Shown in pieces: positions 51,946-60,697 of a stretch of 64,000 nucleotides of DNA. The notes beneath the pieces are model-generated. The model saw only the letters and a program-made list of their open reading frames with translations. It searched no databases and was not told the DNA's origin. Origin of the DNA: CAYXDO01 sp964463485 (GTDB lineage Bacteria; Myxococcota; Kuafuiibacteriia; Kuafuiibacteriales; Kuafuiibacteriaceae); contig CAYXDO010000039.1 of NCBI GenBank assembly GCA_964463485.1, positions 1 to 64,000 on the forward strand, in the 5' to 3' direction. The position numbers were made by a program, and so were the translations under genes. Positions within the stretch are counted from its first letter, which is position 1. Each line of letters begins with the position of its first letter.

Positions 51946-52882
51946 CGGGCTCCGTCCCGCGGAGCCGCCGCTCTTCCTCTCCGAGCCCCGCGATCGCGCT
52001 CATGACTCTCTCGGCGATCGAGCGGTAGGTCTTGGCGCTCGCAGGCTGACTCAGCAAGTCACCCAAGTCTACTGGGGAACCGAACACGACGTTCACTCGC
52101 TCCCCCTTGCGCGTGAAGTTGCTGATCACTTGATGGACGAATCGATTGGTCAACCCGTTCACGAAGACCGGAATCACGGCTACCCGAGCCTCGTGAATCA
52201 CGCGGCCGACGCCGCTTTGCGCGGGCAACAGTGAGTAGGGGTCGTCGCCTTTGTTTCGAGTCCCTTCGGGATGAATGCCTGCGGCCACCCGAGTGTTCTT
52301 GAGCGCCCAGATCACCTCCGAGAGAGCCGTGTGGTTGAGCACGGCTCGCTTTTTTTCTCGGAAGATCGGCGGGTACATCGACCAGAAGCTCATGATCCCG
52401 TTCACCCACCAACCCAGCGCCGAATCGTAAAAGAAGTTCGATCGAACCGGGTAGAGGATGCGAGAGGTGAGCCCGTGGCGGAACAAGATCATCGAGACGA
52501 CATAGAGGTCGAAGTAGCTGCGGTGGTTGGCGACGAGCACGAAATTGCCGAGCTGATCGAGGGGAGGAAGCCGGTCGATTCCGTGGATACGGCGCAGATT
52601 GCGGGTGCAGACGTCGACCCACGCGGCTCCTGGAGCGCGCTCGGCCCACGCGCACAAGGCGTTGAACCGAGGGGATGAGAAGGTGGCGCGGGCCCAGCGG
52701 ACGTTGAAGGCCTCCAGGCTCGAGAGTTTGTCGCGGGCTGCCGCGAAGAGCTCGGGGCGGGCTTCGCGCTCCCGGGTGAGCAGTTTGGCCGCCCGTGGGG
52801 CTGCCCCGTCCTGAGCGTGGGCCTCGGGCGCCTCGCCCGCCGGGGTCGCGAAAGACTCGTCTTGGGCTGCGTCGCCAGACAA
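51920..52882 (-). CDS. PlsC-type 1-acylglycerol-phosphate acyltransferase-like protein
   Basis: A protein of 320 residues with a TTG start. The acyltransferase motifs are in order: VLVANHRSYFDLYVVSMIL (HxxxxD), YPVRSNFFYDSALGWWVNG, AAGIHPEGTRNKGD (EGTR) and VAVIPVFVNGL. It should acylate a glycerophospholipid or similar lipid at the inner membrane. An N-terminal extension of about 85 residues, acidic then helical, precedes the catalytic domain. The stop lies inside the kinase gene on the other strand (26 bases shared). Substrate is a guess. Confidence 0.9.
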   Translation of the reverse strand: MSGDAAQDESFATPAGEAPEAHAQDGAAPRAAKLLTREREARPELFAAARDKLSSLEAFNVRWARATFSSPRFNALCAWAERAPGAAWVDVCTRNLRRIHGIDRLPPLDQLGNFVLVANHRSYFDLYVVSMILFRHGLTSRILYPVRSNFFYDSALGWWVNGIMSFWSMYPPIFREKKRAVLNHTALSEVIWALKNTRVAAGIHPEGTRNKGDDPYSLLPAQSGVGRVIHEARVAVIPVFVNGLTNRFVHQVISNFTRKGERVNVVFGSPVDLGDLLSQPASAKTYRSIAERVMSAIAGLGEEERRLRGTEPATTLLPPK

Positions 52883-52988
52883 AGCACTTCGAACAGAACA
52901 TCCCGACGCTACGGTGACAAGAGTGGGGTTTGGCGTTTTCTGTCCGCTGGGGTTGACCCGCTCGATACAGCCGGCTTAGGGCGACGTC

Positions 52989-54635
52989 ATGACGGCAACG
53001 AGATCCGCGGGTTTCGTCGAGCGACGGCTCGATCAATGGCTCACTCAGCAAAAGATCCAGCCGACCGAGGTCTCCTCGAGTCAGCTCGGGGCCGCTGCCA
53101 GCGACCTCGGGTTCTCGGTGGACGAGCTCCAGAAGGCGCGCCAGTCCTTGGCCGAGAAGAGCGCCGCCGCCGTCATGGATCAAGGTGCCAGCGCCAAGAA
53201 CGCACTCGCGCTCGGCGCCGGAAGCTCCGCGGCGTCGTCCGGAAATCGACTCGCGAGCGGCCCAGTCGGTGTTCGTTTCGGCCTCACCAAGTCCGAACCG
53301 ATGGACCTGCGCACCGTCGGTAAGAAATTCGACGACCTCGCCAACCAACTGCGCAAGCAGCCGGGAAGCATGAAGTCGCTCGTACCGTCTTTCTCGTCGC
53401 TCTCGGCTTCGCTCTCCGCGCAGATCAAGGCCCTCGAGGACGAGCGCAGCCCGATCGCCGATCGCCTCGACAAGAAGGAGGCCCAGCTCGGCTGGTTCCA
53501 GCGGAACGTCGGCCTGTTCACTCCGCGTGAGGTCAAGGACCTGCGCCGGACTGTCGAGAATTTGGATCGAGACATCGGAGAGTCGAAGGCGTTTCGAGGA
53601 GGCGCGAACATCGCGCTCGCCAAAGACCGCGGCGTCGATCCCGATATGGATCCGGCCAGCCTCCAATCGAAGCTCGACACTGCTGCGTCCGCCATTCCTC
53701 AATCGGGCGAGGCGGACGTCGTTCGAAAGAAAGGCGTCGCCGGTCTGGTCAAAGCCCAAGACCAAGTGCGAGGCGTCGCGGACCGCGCTCAGCTCGCTCT
53801 GCGCGCGATCGACGCCGACGTCTCCGACTTTTCCAAAGAGGTGAAGTGGCACCAGAAGTGGAAATGGGTGGACGTCGTGATCGGGGGCGAGAGCGGGCGA
53901 GGTGCTCTCTTCCGAATGGGCAAGGAGCTTGAGAAAGGCGCGTCGGCGCTCGCCGGCGATCTCGAAGGGATCGCGCAGGCCGGTGAGCAGCGCACGATCT
54001 CCGAGCTCAACGAGCTGCTCAAGATCGAGAGCCCCAAGTACCGCGACATGCGCGCGCAGTACGACAAGCTCGAGCCCGCGTACAAGGGCGCGGTCTCGGT
54101 GCTCCACGCCGCCTCCGAAGCTCAGGACGCGTTGGAGAGCGCCGAGTACTGGATCGATAGGCGCAACATGCTGAAGATGATGGAACCCACGCAGTACGAG
54201 TGGGTGGAAGAGAAGCGCGCCGACGGATCGGTCGATCGCCGACAGCAAGAGACCTCCGCCCATCAGTCTTGGGAGTCCCAATTCAACCATGCCAATTGGC
54301 AGGCTCAGTGGGAGGCCTCGCGCGCCGAGAGCGAGGTCAAGGACGTCAATCAAGGCTTGCCGAGGCTCTCCGAGGCGCTCGGTAAGCTCGGGGGACCGAA
54401 GAATTTCCTTCCCCAAGTCAACGAGGACATCGGAGCGTTCTGGGGCCAATTCATGTCGCTCGGCATCTGGAGCTACGACAGCTCCAACGTGAGTCAGATG
54501 CAGAATCAGCTCCGCAAGCTCGAGGGTCAGGTTCACGAGATCAAAGGTCGACTGGAGCCCGACTACACGAAGCACCGAGACTGGGTGTTCTCGGAGATCG
54601 ACAAGCGACGCGGCCAGCTCCGCGCCGAGGCCTGA
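52989..54635 (+). CDS. Long coiled-coil protein, unknown
   Basis: A protein of 548 residues. After a Ser/Ala-rich N-terminus the sequence is almost wholly helical and charged: LSAQIKALEDERSPIADRLD, KDLRRTVENLDRDIGESKAF, QMQNQLRKLEGQVHEIKGRL. There is no signal peptide or membrane helix. The beginning (VERRLDQWLTQQKIQPTEVS) looks like a small helical domain. I do not recognise the family. It is divergent from the PlsC-like gene across 106 bases and convergent with lipoprotein D. A long opposite-strand reading frame over it is a shadow. Confidence 0.78.
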   Translation: MTATRSAGFVERRLDQWLTQQKIQPTEVSSSQLGAAASDLGFSVDELQKARQSLAEKSAAAVMDQGASAKNALALGAGSSAASSGNRLASGPVGVRFGLTKSEPMDLRTVGKKFDDLANQLRKQPGSMKSLVPSFSSLSASLSAQIKALEDERSPIADRLDKKEAQLGWFQRNVGLFTPREVKDLRRTVENLDRDIGESKAFRGGANIALAKDRGVDPDMDPASLQSKLDTAASAIPQSGEADVVRKKGVAGLVKAQDQVRGVADRAQLALRAIDADVSDFSKEVKWHQKWKWVDVVIGGESGRGALFRMGKELEKGASALAGDLEGIAQAGEQRTISELNELLKIESPKYRDMRAQYDKLEPAYKGAVSVLHAASEAQDALESAEYWIDRRNMLKMMEPTQYEWVEEKRADGSVDRRQQETSAHQSWESQFNHANWQAQWEASRAESEVKDVNQGLPRLSEALGKLGGPKNFLPQVNEDIGAFWGQFMSLGIWSYDSSNVSQMQNQLRKLEGQVHEIKGRLEPDYTKHRDWVFSEIDKRRGQLRAEA

Positions 54636-54660
54636 TCGCCGCGCCAGCCCTGACTACGGC

Positions 54661-56025
54661 TCACGACGGCGTCAGCCAAATCACCTCCGCGACCTCCGAG
54701 TCCGCGTGAATCGCGTCCCCGATGAATATCTCCCGATCGGTGGCGACTACGGCCTTGGTCGCCGGCTTGAGGGAGCCCGGGGCCTCGAACACTTCCGAGC
54801 AAAATTGAGTGTGCGCGTAATATTGCACGATCCTTCCCCGGCGGGACGTCGCGATGAATCCACCGTGGAACGGAAGGAATACGGCAAGATCGTCTCTCAC
54901 TGGGCTGCTGAGGGAGAGCCAACTCTCGCCAGGCTCGGTGGTGAGAAAGACCTCTCCGGCTCCGCTGGCCGCGAGGAAGCCCACCCCGGGCACGTGTCCA
55001 AACGCGGTCATGATCGTGGTGGCGATGAGTCTGATGGGCGTGATTTCGGCGCGACCGTCCCGCCACCAGAGAGTCTCCGGGGCGCTGTAGATCGCGGCCA
55101 CCGCGCCCGGGCCGAGGTAAATCAGTCCGCCGTCGTGGCTGGCGGTGCGATGGGAATGGGCCACCGCGAGCTTGCCTTGCCACAGGTGAGTGAGGCCGTT
55201 TTCGTTTATCCGGTCCAAGCTTCCTCCGGCGGAGAGTTGGTAGAGCTCGGAAGGTTGTCCGGGCGCTGAACCCGCGAGGAAGGGTCCGGTGGCATCTCCG
55301 TCGGCGGTCGGGACTCGCAGTGCCTCGAGCTCGTAGGTCTGCTCGATCGAGCACGTGCGGGAGCCCTGGTCGACTCTGATTTGGTCGAGTCGGCCCTGCG
55401 GCGCACCCGCCCAGAATCTGTCTTCGCCGAGGGGGTGCAACGACCAATAGGTCGCGTCGTCGCACCCCTCGATCCGGTGCGCTTCCGACCGATCGACCAA
55501 CACGATGCCTTCGCCGGCCGTCGTCACCACGACATCTTGGGAATCCAGCCACGCGGCGGTGACGACCAGGCTCCGAGTCGAGGTCAGCGCGCCGGCCAAA
55601 GAGATCCTTCGCTCGACGAACGACACGCAGCCCGGACAGCGTTGCACGCGATCGGGTACGAGCCTGGTGGCGAGCTCCGGTGTCATTTCGGCCTTGGACC
55701 AGCTCTGGCCTTCGCCGACCGTCGCTTCGTAGGCGCCGATGGGTCGGGTGAGCAGGCAGCTCCGTGAGCCAATTTTCGGGAGGGGCCCCTCGGACAGCTC
55801 GAGCTCGGAGAGCGTGTGGTCGTACAAGAACAGTCTCACGCCGGTGCCGGCTTCTCGAGCGGTCTTCATCTCGAGCTGACTTGCGTACGATCCGGCGAGG
55901 CTTCCGTCGGGGTCGAAGAACAAGACGATCGAGGACAACGCGTTTGGATGGTCGGGGAGAGTCAAGACGACGTCGGCGCTGCAGTGCAGGGCGCTCGCGG
56001 CGACCAACACGAGCGCTCGAACCAT
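54661..56025 (-). CDS. Propeller-like lipoprotein, family member D
   Basis: A protein of 454 residues from the ATG at 56025, giving signal VRALVLVAASALHC with a lipobox Cys; the ATG/GTG further upstream adds an implausible leader. The opening LTLPDHPNALSSIVLFFDPD and LFLYDHTLSELELSEGPL match lipoproteins C and B. A CPGC pair (VQRCPGCVSF) and propeller-like strands follow (VVVTTAGEGIVLVDRSE, FLAASGAGEVFLTTEPGESW, FIATSRRGRIVQYYAHTQFC). The last Cys lies about 52 residues before the end. No enzyme motif is visible. Probably an outer-membrane-anchored binding protein. Confidence 0.78.
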   Translation of the reverse strand: MVRALVLVAASALHCSADVVLTLPDHPNALSSIVLFFDPDGSLAGSYASQLEMKTAREAGTGVRLFLYDHTLSELELSEGPLPKIGSRSCLLTRPIGAYEATVGEGQSWSKAEMTPELATRLVPDRVQRCPGCVSFVERRISLAGALTSTRSLVVTAAWLDSQDVVVTTAGEGIVLVDRSEAHRIEGCDDATYWSLHPLGEDRFWAGAPQGRLDQIRVDQGSRTCSIEQTYELEALRVPTADGDATGPFLAGSAPGQPSELYQLSAGGSLDRINENGLTHLWQGKLAVAHSHRTASHDGGLIYLGPGAVAAIYSAPETLWWRDGRAEITPIRLIATTIMTAFGHVPGVGFLAASGAGEVFLTTEPGESWLSLSSPVRDDLAVFLPFHGGFIATSRRGRIVQYYAHTQFCSEVFEAPGSLKPATKAVVATDREIFIGDAIHADSEVAEVIWLTPS

Positions 56026-56168
56026 GGCGTGGTTTACCACGTCTTTGAATGGCTCGGCACTTCGCCATGACTGTGACATTCCCGGGGCGCGGCGGTTCGT
56101 CGCACCCTCGGGCGAGCCCCCGCTGCGGGTTGACTCGGCGACCTGTCGCGCCCTAACAAACCGAGAGC

Positions 56169-57098
56169 GTGAGCTCTCTGCCAGACCCAGGCTTGGCGAT
56201 CGACCTGAACGACGTCGGGAGCGCCGAATCTGCGCCCGAGTCCGTCAAGGCCCGGGTCCGAGCCCTCTACGAGCTAGGGAAGCCCAACCTCTCCGCGATG
56301 GTCTCCGTGTCCGGCCTGTTGGGCTATCAGCTCGCTCGGCCAGAATTCCACATTCTCTCGGCGGCTTTACTCGCTCTAGGACTCTGGCTGACTTCTTTCG
56401 GCGCCTGCGGCCTCAACATGGTCGTCGAGCGCGAGCTCGACGCGAGGATGCGCAGGACCCGCGAGCGACCGATCCCGTCCGGTCGGCTTGGCGCAACGCG
56501 TGCGGCCTTCGCGGCGATCGTAGCCTTCGCGATCGGTTTCTGCGTGCTCTGGACGACGTTTGGGTGGCTCCCGGCGGCGCTCTCGGTCTTCACCGCGGTC
56601 GTCTATTTGTTCGTCTACACGCCCTTGAAGTCACGAGGGCCGATCGCGACGTGGGTCGGCGCGGTCCCGGGCGCGGTGCCGCCGCTGATGGGCTGGGCCG
56701 CTGCGACCGCTCGCCTCGACGCGCCCGCGTTCGGATTGTTCTCGGTGCTGTTCTTTTGGCAGATCCCGCACTTCTTTGCGCTCGCCTGGATGTATCGCGA
56801 CGACTACCGACGCGGCGGCTTCGATTTCGTCCCTGACGGAGCCGATCGCTCGATCGCGATTCAGATGGTCCTGAGCGCGACGTGCTTGCTCTTCGGGAGC
56901 GCCTCGTTGGTGCTGATGGGCTCGGCTGGGTACGTCTACGGGGTCGGCGCGCTCGCTTTTGGCGGCGCTTATTTCGTGGCTACGCTTCGAATGCTTGGGG
57001 CCCAATCCCCGGGGCGCGCGCGATCGGTGTTCCTTTGGTCGATCGCCTACCTGCCGTTGCTGTTGGTCGTGCTCTTCGTGGATGGGTTGATCCGCTGA
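56169..57098 (+). CDS. ctaB: Protohaem IX farnesyltransferase (haem O synthase)
   Basis: A protein of 309 residues with GTG start and about nine membrane helices. It attaches a farnesyl chain to haem B to make haem O for haem-copper oxidases. Family motifs: YELGKPNLSAMVSVSGLLGY, NMVVERELDARMRRTRERP (the prenyl-Mg site), VYLFVYTPLKSRGP, GAVPGAVPPLMGW and the loop YRDDYRRGGFDFVPDG with a second Asp-rich motif. Length is normal. The DUF420 gene starts in its stop codon region. No oxidase subunit genes lie within the window. Confidence 0.95.
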   Translation: MSSLPDPGLAIDLNDVGSAESAPESVKARVRALYELGKPNLSAMVSVSGLLGYQLARPEFHILSAALLALGLWLTSFGACGLNMVVERELDARMRRTRERPIPSGRLGATRAAFAAIVAFAIGFCVLWTTFGWLPAALSVFTAVVYLFVYTPLKSRGPIATWVGAVPGAVPPLMGWAAATARLDAPAFGLFSVLFFWQIPHFFALAWMYRDDYRRGGFDFVPDGADRSIAIQMVLSATCLLFGSASLVLMGSAGYVYGVGALAFGGAYFVATLRMLGAQSPGRARSVFLWSIAYLPLLLVVLFVDGLIR

Positions 57099-57538
57099 GC
57101 ATCGCCGAGCTCCCGCTGATCAACGCTTTGCTCAACGCGAGCGCGGCCGTCTGCCTCGTCCTCGGGCGGCTCGCCATCGCGCGCGGGGATCGCGATCGTC
57201 ATCGCGCGCTCATGCTGGCGGCCACCGGTTTCTCGGCCGCGTTCCTTGCGTGTTACCTGACGTATCACGCGTTCCACGGAGCGACTCGATTCACGACCGA
57301 GGGCTGGCCTCGAGTCGTGTACCTGTCGGTGTTGGGCACGCATACGGTGCTCGCAGCGCTGAACCTGCCCTTGATCGTCTTGGTCCTGAAGAACGCTCTT
57401 ACCGGCCGATTTGATCGGCATCGGGGCATCGCTCGATATGCGTGGCCGGTCTGGCTCTACGTGTCCGTCACGGGCGTACTGATCTACCTGATGCTCTACC
57501 AAATCTGGCCTTCGACGCTCCCACGCGCCGTCCTTTGA
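57095..57538 (+). CDS. DUF420 membrane protein (oxidase-associated)
   Basis: A protein of 147 residues with four membrane helices, two pairs of conserved His: HRALMLAATGFSAAFLACYL, LTYHAFHGATRF, YLSVLGTHTVLAALNLPLIV and HRGIARYAWPVWLYVSVTG. It matches DUF420/YozB-type proteins, often next to cytochrome oxidase biogenesis genes. In frame there is no nearby ATG/GTG/TTG; the family N-terminus (SIAELPLINALLN) begins exactly at CTG 57095-57097, which overlaps the ctaB stop as CTGA. I therefore take CTG as start; the ribosome-binding site (GGATGGG) is only fair. Coupled to ctaB. Confidence 0.87.
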   Translation: MSIAELPLINALLNASAAVCLVLGRLAIARGDRDRHRALMLAATGFSAAFLACYLTYHAFHGATRFTTEGWPRVVYLSVLGTHTVLAALNLPLIVLVLKNALTGRFDRHRGIARYAWPVWLYVSVTGVLIYLMLYQIWPSTLPRAVL

Positions 57539-57553
57539 TGTAGCCTCGGCGCC

Positions 57554-58255
57554 ATGCCGACCGTTCGCGTAACGGACAAAGACTTTCAGTCGGTCGTCCT
57601 GGAATCCAAGCAGCCGGTGTTGGTCGACTTCTGGGCGACCTGGTGCGCGCCCTGCAAGGTGGTCGCGCCAGTCCTGGAAGAGCTGAGCGACACGTACGCC
57701 GGAGCTTTGACGGTCGCGAAGGTGGACGTCGACGAGTCGCGGCGTGTCGCCGCCATGTTTCGGATTCGATCGATTCCGACGTTGATGCTGTTCAAAGACG
57801 GGGAGCCGATTCAGGCCGTGGAGGGCGCGCTCCCCAAGCAGCACCTCGAGGAGCTGCTCGCCAAGTGGTTGCCGGAGCTCGCGGCGACCGCACGCTCGAC
57901 GAAGCTCAACGTGCCGCAGCTCTTCGAGCTGCTCAAGAAGGGCCGCCCGGCGACGATCATCGATATTCGTCGCCCGTTCGATTTTGCTCGGAGTCACCTT
58001 CGCGGCGCGCTCAACGTGGCAGCCGACAAAGTCGAAGACGTCGTGCGGGGACTTGGACCCAGAGGTCTGGCGGTGTTGATGTGTCGGACTGGAGAGGAGT
58101 CCGAGAGTCTCGCGAAGTCCTTGTCGGAGAAGGGGCTCTCGGTGGTGTCGCTCGAAAAAGGTTTACTCGAGTGGGAAGGCGCCGGCCATCCTACGTTCTC
58201 CACCGAGGAGGAAGAAGAAGAGCTCGCCAAGGCCACGAAAGGCTCACGTAGCTAG
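57554..58255 (+). CDS. Thioredoxin-rhodanese fusion protein
   Basis: A protein of 233 residues. Residues 1-105 are a classical thioredoxin with VDFWATWCAPCKVVAPVLEE (WCAPC) and FRIRSIPTLMLFKDGEPI with the cis-Pro. Residues about 120-210 form a rhodanese domain: TIIDIRRPFDFARSHLRGAL and the active-site loop VLMCRTGEESESLA, whose Cys would carry persulphide sulphur. A Glu-rich tail ends it. No signal, so cytoplasmic. A thioredoxin tied to a rhodanese suggests thiosulphate/persulphide reduction, by inference. It follows the DUF420 gene by 15 bases and may be in one operon with ctaB. Confidence 0.92.
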   Translation: MPTVRVTDKDFQSVVLESKQPVLVDFWATWCAPCKVVAPVLEELSDTYAGALTVAKVDVDESRRVAAMFRIRSIPTLMLFKDGEPIQAVEGALPKQHLEELLAKWLPELAATARSTKLNVPQLFELLKKGRPATIIDIRRPFDFARSHLRGALNVAADKVEDVVRGLGPRGLAVLMCRTGEESESLAKSLSEKGLSVVSLEKGLLEWEGAGHPTFSTEEEEEELAKATKGSRS

Positions 58256-58263
58256 GTCCCGGA

Positions 58264-59478
58264 GTGACCATCCAGCGCCAGACGGCCGGGGTGCGGATCG
58301 CCGCCGACCTCTATTGTCTCGCGTTTTTCGTCGCGATCGCGGCTGCGGACGGGCTCGTTTTTCGATCGGCTCTGCAGCGATCCTTAGGGCCTCTGGACTT
58401 TGGGCTCGCTGGTGTGGCGTTGTTCTCGACGCACCTTTTGGTGATCGCGTTGCTTCGCCTGTTCGTGCCCGTGCCCGAGCCGGGCACGCACCTCGTCAAA
58501 ACAAGCGGCGGCTATGGCCGCTGGCTCGCCTCGTCGGCGCTCGCCGAGGTGGCGCTGCACCCCCTCGTTAGAGCGCCGTTTTGGCCGTTTCATTTCGGCC
58601 GCTGGTTGTACCTGAAGGCCTTGGGGGCTCAACTCGAGCTTGGCGTGACGATTCCGCCTTCGCTGTTCATTCGAGATCCAGCGTTGTTGGTCATGGAGAT
58701 GGGCGCCCAAATCGAACCGGGAGTTCTGATCGAGCCGGCGTTGCACTCTGCGGGTCGGCTCGTGGTCGCGCGGGTGGTGGTGGGCGGCGGGAGCTTGATT
58801 GGAGCGCACGCGACGTTGCTCGCCGGTGCGGCGGTGGGAGAAGACGCTCGCATCGGCCCGGCCGCGTTCATCGGGCGAAGCTGCAAGGTGGGTGTTGGCG
58901 CGTTCATCGGCGAACGCGCGGTCCTGGAAGAAGGGGTCGACGTTGGCTCCTACGCCGTCATCGGCGCAGGGGCGGTCGTAGGGGCGGGCGTCGCGATCGG
59001 CGAGCGCGCCAAGGTCGTCGCGGGTTCCAACGTGCCGGCGGGGCGCTCCGTCGAGGATCGCGACGTTTGGGAGGGAGCGCTGCCGGCCCGAGTCGAGGCC
59101 TTCGAGCCGCCGACCCCGCCGGTCCCTTTGCCCCTCAATCTGTTGCTGCGCGAGGCCTCGGAAGACGCAGCCTCAGAGGACGCTCCTGTCGAAGCGCCGC
59201 TTGTCGAGCCGCCTGTCGAAGCGCCGCCCGTCGAAGTGCCGCCAACTCCGGAGCCCAAGCGCTTGACGCCGCTTCCGCGCGTCGACACGGACCAAGTTCG
59301 GGAGCGAGCCGGGCGCAGGCGCGGCATGGGTTCGGAGGTCGAAGCGCCCGCCCTCGAGCGACCCGCCGAGCTACCGAAGGAAGGCTCGGCGAGCGGCGAA
59401 GGTGCGACGAACGCGCAGCCGACCGCCGCGCCCGAGCCGGTTTCGAAGGCTCAGGAGGGCGACAAGCCCAGCGCGTGA
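58264..59478 (+). CDS. Membrane-anchored hexapeptide-repeat (LbetaH) acyltransferase-like protein
   Basis: A protein of 404 residues with a GTG start. Two N-terminal membrane helices (YCLAFFVAIAAADGLVF, VALFSTHLLVIALLRLFVP) lead to a left-handed beta-helix, about 125-260, of hexapeptide repeats (IEPGVLIEPALH, IGAHATLLAGAAVGEDARIG, VGSYAVIGAGAVVGAGVAIG). Such domains are trimeric acyltransferases. A Pro/Glu-rich disordered tail with repeats like VEAPPVEVPP follows. It might act on cell-surface polysaccharide or lipid, but no acceptor motif is visible. Gap to the thioredoxin-rhodanese gene: eight bases. Confidence 0.82.
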   Translation: MTIQRQTAGVRIAADLYCLAFFVAIAAADGLVFRSALQRSLGPLDFGLAGVALFSTHLLVIALLRLFVPVPEPGTHLVKTSGGYGRWLASSALAEVALHPLVRAPFWPFHFGRWLYLKALGAQLELGVTIPPSLFIRDPALLVMEMGAQIEPGVLIEPALHSAGRLVVARVVVGGGSLIGAHATLLAGAAVGEDARIGPAAFIGRSCKVGVGAFIGERAVLEEGVDVGSYAVIGAGAVVGAGVAIGERAKVVAGSNVPAGRSVEDRDVWEGALPARVEAFEPPTPPVPLPLNLLLREASEDAASEDAPVEAPLVEPPVEAPPVEVPPTPEPKRLTPLPRVDTDQVRERAGRRRGMGSEVEAPALERPAELPKEGSASGEGATNAQPTAAPEPVSKAQEGDKPSA

Positions 59479-59491
59479 CTCGACGACGGAG

Positions 59492-60697
59492 CTAACGAGC
59501 GCTCGTGGCCGTCGTGACGAACTTCAGCGAACCGAAGCGATCCGTGGCGTGAAAATCGCCCACCTTGGGCGGTGACCACGCGGTGTACTCACCGTCGTAG
59601 CCTCCGCCCTTTTGGGTCTTGTCGATGCGAAACGCGTTCATCCTCCAAATGTCTCCAGCCTTCGGGCTGGCGGTGACGCCGCGGAGGCCTTTCCAAGGCA
59701 CGACCCACTCGCTCACCCAGCCCCGGTCGACGTCACCGGCTCGATCGATCGTTCCATCGATTTGAGCACCAACGGTCTGCGTGGCGTCGAACCGCGTGTC
59801 CATGCCTTGTCGGCGCGCGGTGAACGCTGCATCGAAGATTACTCCACGCGGAGATGCTTGCAGCTCTAGGTATGGACCGAGATCGGGAGGCGCTCGATTG
59901 GGCATCAAGAAGACCTCCACCGTCTCGTGCTCGTAGATCGGGTCGTCGCGGTTTTTGTACGGATCGGAGATGTCGGGATCGATGGATTCGAAGCCGACGT
60001 ACAGCGCCGAGTCGTCCCACAGCAGGCGCAGCTTCGTTGGATGTTGGGGAGCTCCGCCCCGGCCGAGGGAGTCGGAGAACGTGAGCACGGGAGCCGCCGC
60101 CCACGCGGGCTCGTCTAGGCGCCCGTCGGGGGAGACGGCGCTCGTGGCGCGCGGAACCTCCACTTCGGGAAGGTCGAGCGCGCCGCCAACCACACTGAGT
60201 GTTCCGGCCTTGATTCGATCTTGGCCGTCCGAACCGCCAGGCGGCGCTTCGACGGTGAGCCGAAGGTCGCCGGTGAAGAGTGCCACCAGCACTTCGACCC
60301 GCGCCGGCGCGCCTGCGGGGATGCGGACGGAGTGGGTGTCGACCCAGAGCTCGCCTTTGGCCCACCGGCTGGTCGGCACCTTGCCTTCGAGCGGCTGGTG
60401 ATCGGCGACCGTGAGGTCCTCTTGGTTCGCTGCGAGCGCGACGTGAACCGCATAGTCGCCGAGGAACGGCTGCTGGCACTCGAACACGTGCTTCAGCACG
60501 ATCGTGCCGCCTGGGGTCACGGGACCCTCGACGTCGAAGCCGAGGTAGCGAGCGCGCCCGCGGCCCGCCCGTTCGATGAGCGACGCGGTCGAAGGAAACG
60601 CGAGCTTAGGAGGCGAGCCGAGCCGAGCCCCGGCGGGTGCCTCCATGGGTTTTTGCTGGCAGGCGAGGCACGAGAGCAGGAGCAGACCGCGGCGCAT
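59492..60697 (-). CDS. Lipoprotein with CBM9-like / DOMON-type domain
   Basis: A protein of 401 residues. Signal and lipobox LLLLSCLAC. Residues about 50-170 form an unknown beta domain (TIVLKHVFECQQPFLGDYAV). The C-terminal half matches carbohydrate-binding family 9-like domains: DGRLDEPAWAAAPVLTFSDS, LLWDDSALYVGFESIDPDIS, HETVEVFLMPN, YLELQASPRGVIFDAAF and WVSEWVVPWKGL. These bind sugars or serve in haem-binding proteins. It converges with the hexapeptide-repeat gene (13 bases). No enzyme domain attached. Confidence 0.87.
   Translation of the reverse strand: MRRGLLLLSCLACQQKPMEAPAGARLGSPPKLAFPSTASLIERAGRGRARYLGFDVEGPVTPGGTIVLKHVFECQQPFLGDYAVHVALAANQEDLTVADHQPLEGKVPTSRWAKGELWVDTHSVRIPAGAPARVEVLVALFTGDLRLTVEAPPGGSDGQDRIKAGTLSVVGGALDLPEVEVPRATSAVSPDGRLDEPAWAAAPVLTFSDSLGRGGAPQHPTKLRLLWDDSALYVGFESIDPDISDPYKNRDDPIYEHETVEVFLMPNRAPPDLGPYLELQASPRGVIFDAAFTARRQGMDTRFDATQTVGAQIDGTIDRAGDVDRGWVSEWVVPWKGLRGVTASPKAGDIWRMNAFRIDKTQKGGGYDGEYTAWSPPKVGDFHATDRFGSLKFVTTATSAR

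Noticed and set aside
52059..54575. Long minus-strand frame of 838 codons over the coiled-coil gene at 52989
   Set aside because: It is antisense to a gene with clear helical-protein character, starts with no signal or domain, and ends inside the frame-shifted shadow of the PlsC-like gene. Long antisense frames are expected in DNA this rich in G and C.
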